The notes below the pieces were generated by a model. That model was not told the origin of the DNA. It saw nothing but the letters and a program-made list of their open reading frames with translations, and did not search any database. A stretch of 21,714 nucleotides of DNA from contig JAAWLY010000013.1 of assembly GCA_022798155.1 (NCBI GenBank), forward strand, positions 1 through 21,714, in the 5' to 3' direction. A program made the translations under genes and the position numbers. This DNA comes from Lawsonibacter sp. (lineage in GTDB: Bacteria > Bacillota > Clostridia > Oscillospirales > Oscillospiraceae). Numbering within the stretch: the stretch's first letter is position 1; each line of letters starts with the position of its first letter. Positions 14,672 to 20,331 of this stretch are shown one piece after another.

Positions 14672-15534
14672 GTGTCGTTTCTCCAAATCTTTTGTTTTTT
14701 GATCTCTTTCCAGCTTCCATCAAAGACGGCCCTCTGCACCAGGGGGAGGCCGAGATAGACAATGTTTTCCAGCAGGGGCTTCCGGCAGCCAAACTCCCCC
14801 AGCTGGAGGGCGGCCCCCACAAGGGCCAGGGAGTGATTCATGGTGCGGGCCAGGGCCTCCGGGTCTCCCATGGGGCCGTACCGGGCGGACACCGGGTTGT
14901 AGCGGCCGGCCAGCTTGTCCTCCTCCAGGTCATCCTGGGCGTCGGCCAGATAAATCCACCGGCCCAGGTGGTACAGCAGCTGGGACAGCACCCGTCCCCG
15001 CTCCCCGTCCTGGGGCGCGGCGGATTGGAGCAGCCGGGCAAAGGTGTCTGCCGTCCGGTCCAGGGAGGAGCACCCCTCCCGCTCCAGGGCGGACAGCTCC
15101 TCCAGGCAGCCCTGCACGGCGCGGTCAAACTCCGGGCAGCGGCGGGCTGCCTTTCGGTAGGCCGGCCCCAGAGCCAGGGAGATTGTCCAGGCGGGCAGTC
15201 TCTTCCACAGGCCGTTGTCCCGCAGATCGTCCCGCAGCTTCCACCAGGCCAGCACCAGACTCTCCGCGGCAGCCAGATCCAGGGCGGAACTGTTTGGGCA
15301 CATGGGCATCTTCCGCAGAGGGTTGGCGTGGCACCGGCCCCGGCAGGGGGTGAAGGCGTCCTCCGGCTCCCACAGCAGCAGGGTCAGGAAGGTGAAGTCG
15401 AAGTTGAGCAGCATGGGGGCGACGGGGCCATACTGCCGCCGCAGACAGCGGCACAGCCCGCAGTAGGTGGCACGGTACAGGTCAAAATCCCTGCATTTCA
15501 GCTCCGGACGGAAGGGACGCACATAGCCGAACAT
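14668..15534 (-). CDS. DUF5685 family protein
   Basis: I recognise the N-terminus MFGYVRP-x-PELK and the YCGLC motif as DUF5685, an uncharacterised clostridial family. The 288-residue protein is mainly helical and apparently soluble. A cysteine group lies at C25, C28, C30, C64, C68 and C79. A second conserved-looking block at 191-213 contains the acidic motif DAQDDLEED (198-206) followed by GRYNP. That block resembles Asp-rich helices of terpenoid-synthase folds, but this is speculative. ATG 15534 has GAGGT 7 nt upstream and lies 10 bp after the RseC-like gene. Overlap with the J-domain gene points to a shared function, perhaps metal-cluster or thiol related. Confidence 0.82.
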   Translation of the reverse strand: MFGYVRPFRPELKCRDFDLYRATYCGLCRCLRRQYGPVAPMLLNFDFTFLTLLLWEPEDAFTPCRGRCHANPLRKMPMCPNSSALDLAAAESLVLAWWKLRDDLRDNGLWKRLPAWTISLALGPAYRKAARRCPEFDRAVQGCLEELSALEREGCSSLDRTADTFARLLQSAAPQDGERGRVLSQLLYHLGRWIYLADAQDDLEEDKLAGRYNPVSARYGPMGDPEALARTMNHSLALVGAALQLGEFGCRKPLLENIVYLGLPLVQRAVFDGSWKEIKKQKIWRNDT

Positions 15535-15544
15535 AGGTCTAACC

Positions 15545-15967
15545 TCAGTGCAGCTGCTTTAAAATGGAAAATTCCGGAGCCCGGCTGGCGGATATGGCCC
15601 GGTCCATCAGCACGGCGGGGAGAAAACCCGCCGCCAGTCCCGCCGCCGCCGGCAGCAGGGAGGCGATTTCGCCCAGATGGAGCAGATTCAGCCCCAGGGC
15701 ATAGCCCAGCCCCAGTCCCACACAGGGCAGCAGGAACACCACCACAGAGGCGCTGATGTTTTTCTGGCTGGCGGGCTCCACCTCCACAAAGTCCCCGGGC
15801 TTGGCCCCGATGGGGTTGGAGGCCAGGGCCAGAATCTCCTGGGGGGGCTTGGCCGAGCAGCCGGCGCAGGCGCCGTCGCAGTGCAGGCCGCACTCCATCT
15901 GCCGCAGCAGGGAGACCTCGGCCACCCCGTCTTGGACAATTTTCTTTACAATCGCGTTTTGAACCAT
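15545..15967 (-). CDS. RseC-like (SoxR-reducing system RseC family) membrane protein
   Basis: RseC proteins accompany Rnf/SoxR reduction systems in proteobacteria; in Clostridia lone RseC-family proteins are of unknown role. The 140-residue product has a small N-terminal beta domain with four cysteines (C26, C30, C34, C37, pattern CX3CX3CX2C). The VEVEPASQKNI segment follows, and then two transmembrane helices (about 73-97 and 100-121). The cysteines could bind a metal or iron-sulfur cluster on the cytoplasmic side. ATG 15967 has GAGG 7 nt upstream. No rnf genes are in the window. It opens the cysteine-rich cassette after a repeat-filled gap downstream of ybbR. Confidence 0.85.
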   Translation of the reverse strand: MVQNAIVKKIVQDGVAEVSLLRQMECGLHCDGACAGCSAKPPQEILALASNPIGAKPGDFVEVEPASQKNISASVVVFLLPCVGLGLGYALGLNLLHLGEIASLLPAAAGLAAGFLPAVLMDRAISASRAPEFSILKQLH

Positions 15968-15998
15968 GACAATGCCTCGCTCCTGCACAAAGTTTCGG

Positions 15999-16165
15999 TT
16001 AGGCGCTGTTTGAAAAGTGGAAACATGCTCAACAACGAGGGACTTCGCCGCCAGGCAAACACAATTTTTCGCAGGAATACTGGATGTATTTCAAGAAAAA
16101 TTGGGGAAGCATGAGGACGAAAGACCCGTCGTTTGGACGTTTTGACATTTTTAAACGAGCCCTAG
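15999..16165. mobile_element. Putative MITE-like element 1 of a composite repeat
   Basis: Imperfect 18-bp terminal inverted repeats (15999-16016 and 16148-16165) match at 12 of 18 positions ungapped; both contain TAGG near the outer end and GTTT plus an A-run inside. The 167-bp body has no convincing gene and its composition is less GC-rich than its neighbours. It shares its last four bases, CTAG, with element 2. Together the two elements occupy nearly all of the 353-bp gap between ybbR and the RseC-like gene. Confidence 0.5.
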
Positions 16166-16324
16166 TGGTCCATCCGGACAGAAATCAAATCATATCCCGG
16201 GCGAAATTTCCGCATGGCATCGTTGTTGTCCTTGACGGGCGACAGCCCGCCTGCGTCCGCCGCCTTGCCCTGCGAAAATTCTGCTCCGGCTTCTGGTTCG
16301 CTTTCTGACCAGATACACCACTAG
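16162..16324. mobile_element. Putative MITE-like element 2 ending in CTAGTGGT/ACCACTAG
   Basis: Perfect 8-bp terminal inverted repeats CTAGTGGT (16162-16169) and ACCACTAG (16317-16324) bound 163 bp. The right terminus contains the ybbR stop codon TAG (16323-16321). A GGGC-GACA-GCCC hairpin lies near the middle. Each terminus carries TAG on both strands, and the frame between the two TAGs is open on both strands. No transposase is encoded. Confidence 0.55.
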
Positions 16325-17556
16325 CTTAAATTGACTACAACGGTATATTTGCCCACCACGCCCACAGTGCTGCCGTTGTCCAGATAGACCCGGGCGGGCA
16401 CCTGGCGGCTGCCCAGGGTGTTTACGTCGGACAGGTCGGCCACCACGCGAATCTGGGTGGAGTCGATGTTAGCCAGATCCTCTGCCTGGCCGCGGATGGT
16501 AACAGGAAGGCTCATGGTAATCACCTCGGCGGTAAGGCCGTTAGGGGGCTGGGTAGTGGTGATGTTGTGGGCCGCAAAAACGGCGGTGTTCAGCCCCTGG
16601 ACAGACACGGTGACCTCGACAGAAGTCAAGCCGCTTTCGTTGGTCAGGCTGGGGTCCAGGGCGATGGGGAAGGTAAATGCCTTGGAGCCGATCACATCGG
16701 ACAGGTCCACGCTGCCCAGGGAGATCTCCTCCAGTCCCTCCAGATCCGTTTCGGTGCCGGAGACAATAATCGTTGGCGGGTCTGAGTCAAAACCCTCAAA
16801 GCTGATGTTGGCGTCCTCCTCAGTGGCGCCGCCGCCGGGGATAACATTGACGGTGAGGGCCACCTCCTTGGTCTTTACCACCGGAACAATCACATAGGCG
16901 GTGTCGGCGCTGAGGGTGATCTCCAGGCCGGTGAGGGGGCTGCCCTGCTTGTCCAGGGGGGTTAAGGTCAGATCGCCGGCAAAACGCTCGCTTAGCTCCT
17001 CGCTTCTTAAAACGGCCGCTACGCTGGCTACTTGATTGACCTGGTCCACCGGGCCGCTGATAATTACCTTCTCCGGCTCGATGGCCGGGGTGCCCATCTG
17101 GTAGCCCTCTGCCACCCGGCCGTCCAGCTGGAACTGGACATCGAAGGGCTTGGTATACAGCTTCTCCACGGTTACGGTGACGGTGGAAGTCTGGGCGCTG
17201 AGCTCATCGGCGTTGATGGTTTCCGGCCATACCTCCCGGTAGCGCAGGGTGTTTTCCCCCTCCACACAGCGGGACACATCCACGATGACAGACAGGCCGC
17301 TGCGGTTGCGCAGCAGGTCGGTGCGGGCGCTGTTGGGGCCGGATACCCGCAGCTCCACAGTCTGGGGGGAAATCTCTGAGATGGCCAGCCCCTGGCTGGT
17401 GAGAACGTTGGTCCCGGTGGTGTCGACCCGGACATTGTGGACCAGGATAGACCCGTCGGGGTCCACAGCGGCCCGGATATAGGCCCAGAAGATAATAGCC
17501 AGCAGAATGGACAGCAAAACATAGACCCACCGGCTCTCTCTCAGCCGTGCCATCAT
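16321..17556 (-). CDS. cdaR: YbbR/CdaR-like regulator of c-di-AMP synthase
   Basis: CdaR (YbbR) is anchored in the membrane, binds the diadenylate cyclase CdaA and modulates it from outside. The 411-residue product has a short cytoplasmic start, one transmembrane helix (about 10-28) and four successive YbbR-type beta domains (roughly 36-120, 136-225, 232-325 and 325-411), each with a V-x-V-x-G strand pattern. It overlaps the cdaA stop by 4 bp (17553-17556), with GAGGGTGA upstream. In most Firmicutes glmM follows; here a repeat block and the RseC-like gene follow instead. The TAG stop comes from the repeat terminus, so the native end may have been slightly altered. Confidence 0.93.
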   Translation of the reverse strand: MMARLRESRWVYVLLSILLAIIFWAYIRAAVDPDGSILVHNVRVDTTGTNVLTSQGLAISEISPQTVELRVSGPNSARTDLLRNRSGLSVIVDVSRCVEGENTLRYREVWPETINADELSAQTSTVTVTVEKLYTKPFDVQFQLDGRVAEGYQMGTPAIEPEKVIISGPVDQVNQVASVAAVLRSEELSERFAGDLTLTPLDKQGSPLTGLEITLSADTAYVIVPVVKTKEVALTVNVIPGGGATEEDANISFEGFDSDPPTIIVSGTETDLEGLEEISLGSVDLSDVIGSKAFTFPIALDPSLTNESGLTSVEVTVSVQGLNTAVFAAHNITTTQPPNGLTAEVITMSLPVTIRGQAEDLANIDSTQIRVVADLSDVNTLGSRQVPARVYLDNGSTVGVVGKYTVVVNLS

Positions 17557-18452
17557 AGCGGATCACCCTCTTCCTTTCTGCCCTGGCCAAACAGCGGGCC
17601 CAGCAGCGGGAACTGGCTGCCCTTCTTCTCCTCTTCACTGTCGTTGAGCAGCTCGTTGCGCAGCAGGCGCTCCAGGGTTTCGGGGGCCAGGTGCCGCTTG
17701 AGCATTCCGCCCACGGCGGCGGAGATGGAGCCCGTCTCCTCTGAGACGATGACCACCACAGCGTCGGAGTGCTCGCTCATACCGATGCCCGCCCGGTGGC
17801 GCATGCCCAGGTCCCGGCTCAGATTGACGTTGCTCGACAGGGGGAGCATACAGCCCGCTCCCACAATCCGGCCGTCGCGGACGATGACCGCCCCGTCGTG
17901 GAGGGGGGCCTTGTTCCAGAATATGTTCTTTAAAAGCTCACTGGACACCCCGCAGTCCAGGGTGGTGCCCGTTTTAATCACGTCGTCCAGCAGATTCTGC
18001 CGCTCAAAGACCATCAGCGCCCCCACCCTGTCCCGGGACAGATCGGTGTAGGCCTCGGTGGTCTGGCTGATGGCGGTCTCCATCTCCTGGCCGGCCTCTT
18101 TGCTGGAGGCAAAGACAAAGCCCAGGCGGCCGCTGCCCATCCGCTCCAGAAAACGGCGGATCTCCGGCTGGAACAGCACCACCAGCACAACAAAGCCCCA
18201 CTGTACCACCTTGTCCAGCAGAAAGCTGGTGGCGGTGAGGGAGAGGACGTTGTCTGAGGCGGCAAACATGACCATCATCAGGATCAGCACGCCCCACATG
18301 ACCCGGCCGGAGCTGGTTTTGCGCAGCATCCACAGCAGTTTATAGATGACAAAGGCCAGAATGGCGATGTCTACAATATCCGTCAGCTGGATCTGAAGCA
18401 GGGGGAAGTAGGACTGAAAAAAGATCTGAGCGTTATGAAACATCTCGGTCAC
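17553..18452 (-). CDS. cdaA: Diadenylate cyclase CdaA (c-di-AMP synthase)
   Basis: CdaA condenses two ATP into cyclic di-AMP, which controls potassium and osmolyte uptake and cell-wall homeostasis. The 299-residue protein has three N-terminal transmembrane helices (about 25-42, 50-66, 84-94) and a cytoplasmic DAC domain (about 100-265). The catalytic motifs are DGA (186-188, in LHDGAVIV) and RHR (218-220, in GMRHRAGIG). The C-terminal 30 residues are charged and variable. The start codon is GTG 18452, with GAGGTGA 7 nt upstream. It is the first gene after a near-consensus promoter and has a hairpin in its leader. It forms the standard pair with cdaR. Confidence 0.97.
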   Translation of the reverse strand: MTEMFHNAQIFFQSYFPLLQIQLTDIVDIAILAFVIYKLLWMLRKTSSGRVMWGVLILMMVMFAASDNVLSLTATSFLLDKVVQWGFVVLVVLFQPEIRRFLERMGSGRLGFVFASSKEAGQEMETAISQTTEAYTDLSRDRVGALMVFERQNLLDDVIKTGTTLDCGVSSELLKNIFWNKAPLHDGAVIVRDGRIVGAGCMLPLSSNVNLSRDLGMRHRAGIGMSEHSDAVVVIVSEETGSISAAVGGMLKRHLAPETLERLLRNELLNDSEEEKKGSQFPLLGPLFGQGRKEEGDPL

Positions 18453-18476
18453 AGAGGGTTCACCTCATTCCTGTTT

Positions 18477-18500
18477 TGATGAGTGCAAAACATCTCATCA
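18477..18500 (-). promoter_or_regulatory. 5'-leader stem-loop of the cdaA operon
   Basis: TGATGAG (18477-18483) and CTCATCA (18494-18500) are perfect 7-bp arms around a 10-nt loop. The hairpin would begin about 7 nt from the predicted transcript start, a position typical of 5' mRNA-stabilising stems. A regulatory role is possible but unproven. Confidence 0.5.
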
Positions 18501-18513
18501 TATCCATCTTGTT

Positions 18514-18542
18514 ATTATACGATATTTCCTTCCGCTTGGCAA
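18514..18542 (-). promoter_or_regulatory. SigA-type promoter of the cdaA operon
   Basis: On the minus strand TTGCCA (18542-18537) is followed after exactly 17 bp by a perfect TATAAT (18519-18514). The predicted start is near 18507, giving a leader of about 55 nt. It is the best promoter on the minus strand of the window and may drive transcription as far as the rpoZ terminator. Confidence 0.85.
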
Positions 18543-18613
18543 CCAAAAAGACAAATTCCAACATGAAATTTTTTTGAACAGGGGGAGGAAGGACGGTTTT
18601 ATCCATAGAAATA

Positions 18614-18647
18614 CCGGAGGAGAAGGGCGTGAGCCATTCTCCTCCGG
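18614..18647 (-). terminator. Hairpin terminator after the aminotransferase gene
   Basis: CCGGAGGAGAA (18614-18624) and TTCTCCTCCGG (18637-18647) are perfect 11-bp arms. An inner GGC/GCC stem closes a 4-nt loop, interrupted by one mismatch. It lies between the aminotransferase stop and the cdaA promoter. On the minus strand only a weak T-rich stretch (TATTTCT) follows, so termination may be incomplete. Confidence 0.6.
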
Positions 18648-18686
18648 AGCAGCGGAAAAAGCAGGGGCCGCCTCGGGCCGGACCGA

Positions 18687-19811
18687 TCAGCCTGGCGTGC
18701 AAAGAGGGCGCAGGACGTGGAGAAACTGGTCGATTTCCCGGCTGGTGTTAAAAGCGGACACGCTGGCCCGCAGGGTGCCTGTCTCCAGGGTGCCGGCGGT
18801 CTCGTGGGCCAGGGGGGCGCAGTGGAGGCCGGCCCGCAGGGCGATGCCCCGGCTGCCCAGTTGTTCCCCCAGGTTCTCGCAGTCGGTATTTTTCAGCCGG
18901 AAGGACAGCACACCCGCCTGGACGGCCGGGTTCCGGGCCTGAAAAACCTCCACGCCGGGGATGGCTCTCAGTTCGTCCCCCATGCGCTGGATGAGCTTGG
19001 ACTCCTGGGCGGCAATGGCGGAAACGCCCCGGCGCTCCACAAAACGCAGGCCCTCCAGCAGTCCGGCGACGCCGGCGATGTTGTGGGTGCCCGCCTCCAG
19101 CCGGTCGGGGAGAAAGTCGGGCATGGACTGCCGCTTAGACTCGCTGCCCGTCCCTCCCTCCAGCAGAGGGGTGGGGTCTATTCCACACAGCAGCAGGCCG
19201 GTGCCCTGGGGGCCGTACAAGCCCTTGTGCCCCGGCATGGCGAGAAAGGCCGCTCCCAGGGCGGTGAAGTCCAGGGGCAGACAGCCGGCAGACTGGGAGG
19301 CGTCGATAATCAGCGGGACGCCTCGCTCCCGGCACAGGGCGGCAATGTCCTCCACCGGCAGGATGAAGCCGAAGACGTTGGACACATGGGTGCAAACCGC
19401 CAGGTCCGCCCCCCGGTCCAGCTCCCGGCGGAAGGCGTCCAGGGCGGCCCCCTGATCGAAGAGCGGACTGCGGGCTACCCGGATGTCCGCCTCCAGGGCG
19501 TGGAGGGGCCGGGTAACCGCGTTGTGCTCATAGCCCGAGATGACCACCCGGCTGCCCGGCCGGGCCAGGGTTTTGATGGCGATGTTCAGGCCATGGGTGG
19601 CGTTGAAGGTGAAAACCACCTGTTCCGGATCGTCTAAGTGGAACAGTCGGGCCGCGGCCTCCCGGCAGGCAAAGGCGGTGTCCGCCGCGGCCATAGCGGG
19701 CCGGTGGCCCCCGCGTCCGGGGCTGGCCAGGTGGTTAATAGCCCAGGCGGAGGAGCGCGCCACCGCGGCGGGCTTTTGCAGGGTGGTGGCGGCGCTGTCC
19801 AGGTAGATCAC
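18687..19811 (-). CDS. Class V aminotransferase, cysteine desulfurase family
   Basis: This PLP enzyme probably removes sulfur (or selenium) from cysteine (or selenocysteine) as a persulfide. The 374-residue protein has the start DSAATT, the PLP-ring aspartate D170 (IIDASQSAG), the Schiff-base lysine K196 in MPGHKG and a candidate catalytic cysteine C331 in AGLHCAP. It belongs with the standalone Firmicute desulfurase-like family rather than clearly with IscS/NifS or SufS. Start GTG 19811 overlaps the DUF3343 stop by 4 bp, and an AGGAGGT site lies inside the end of that gene. This coupling suggests the small DUF3343 protein accepts the sulfur. It could also supply sulfur to ThiI, but that is only a guess. 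Confidence 0.9.
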   Translation of the reverse strand: MIYLDSAATTLQKPAAVARSSAWAINHLASPGRGGHRPAMAAADTAFACREAAARLFHLDDPEQVVFTFNATHGLNIAIKTLARPGSRVVISGYEHNAVTRPLHALEADIRVARSPLFDQGAALDAFRRELDRGADLAVCTHVSNVFGFILPVEDIAALCRERGVPLIIDASQSAGCLPLDFTALGAAFLAMPGHKGLYGPQGTGLLLCGIDPTPLLEGGTGSESKRQSMPDFLPDRLEAGTHNIAGVAGLLEGLRFVERRGVSAIAAQESKLIQRMGDELRAIPGVEVFQARNPAVQAGVLSFRLKNTDCENLGEQLGSRGIALRAGLHCAPLAHETAGTLETGTLRASVSAFNTSREIDQFLHVLRPLCTPG

Positions 19812-20062
19812 AGGGCCACCTCCTGATAGCTGCCGTCTCCGGCGGTGATATAGATCCGCTTAGGGGTCAGCCCGACCCGCCGCAGGATACGCAGGGAGTC
19901 GGGCAGGTTCCGCTGGGAAATTTTCACCGAATGGCTGCACCCCTCGCCCGCAATGCTCTTGGGGGAGCGGAGAATGCGGGCGGTGATGCCCGCCCGCTCC
20001 AGCGCCGCAGCGGTGCGCTGGGCATAGGTTAAAGAGCGGCACACAATTAAATAATAGAGCAT
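19808..20062 (-). CDS. DUF3343 small protein, putative Se/S carrier
   Basis: The 84-residue protein matches DUF3343, described as a putative selenium/sulfur carrier often encoded beside a cysteine desulfurase. It starts MLYYLIVCRS, with cysteines C8 and C42 (in the GEGCSHSVKI segment) as candidate carrier residues, and has an alternating beta-alpha pattern consistent with a small ferredoxin-like fold. ATG 20062 has AGGA 8 nt upstream. It is the first gene of a two-gene operon and overlaps the aminotransferase start by 4 bp. Its leader carries two overlapping hairpins. No selenium genes (selA, selB, selD) are visible nearby, so the carried element is uncertain. Confidence 0.85.
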   Translation of the reverse strand: MLYYLIVCRSLTYAQRTAAALERAGITARILRSPKSIAGEGCSHSVKISQRNLPDSLRILRRVGLTPKRIYITAGDGSYQEVAL

Positions 20063-20088
20063 GGCATGGTTCCTTTCCTGGGGCAGGA

Positions 20089-20136
20089 CCCTCCCGCCCC
20101 GCAGAAATAGCCGGGAGGGGAAGGGGGGTTCCCCTC
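20089..20136 (-). promoter_or_regulatory. Mutually exclusive hairpins in the DUF3343 operon leader
   Basis: Hairpin 1 pairs GAGGGGAA (20115-20122) with TTCCCCTC (20129-20136). Hairpin 2 pairs CCCTCCCG (20089-20096) with CGGGAGGG (20112-20119). Both have perfect 8-bp arms and they share bases 20115-20119, so they cannot form together. They lie just upstream of the DUF3343 ribosome-binding site. This resembles a switchable leader, but no known riboswitch was recognised. Confidence 0.45.
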
Positions 20137-20222
20137 TCGAAACCAGTCTATGCGCTGGAGCGGGAGGCTGACACCTGGCGGAGCGCCTTAAAAACCGGAG
20201 AGGGCCGTTTTCGCCCTTCCCC

Positions 20223-20251
20223 TTGCAATGGCTGGATAATTATAGTACAAT
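20223..20251 (+). promoter_or_regulatory. SigA-type promoter of the DUF512 radical SAM gene
   Basis: TTGCAA (20223-20228) and TACAAT (20246-20251) are separated by exactly 17 bp. The predicted start is near 20258, with a leader of about 75 nt to ATG 20332. The spacer overlaps a minus-strand TATAAT. Confidence 0.75.
20239..20244 (-). promoter_or_regulatory. Possible -10 element for the DUF3343 operon
   Basis: A perfect TATAAT is read on the minus strand at 20244-20239, about 180 bp upstream of DUF3343. No good -35 box lies 15-18 bp upstream, so the call is weak. It sits within the spacer of the plus-strand promoter. Confidence 0.35.
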
Positions 20252-20331
20252 AGGACACATTGAGTTTGCTGGTTTTGGCTTGCGGGCTGGAGCACCGTAA
20301 GCGCTTGCAGAGCCTGGAAGGGGGGGAGAGG

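Noticed and set aside
16084..16308. 74-codon plus-strand frame in the repeat block
   Set aside because: It crosses the junction of two repeat elements, has no clear ribosome-binding site and no recognisable domain; open frames occur in several phases here.
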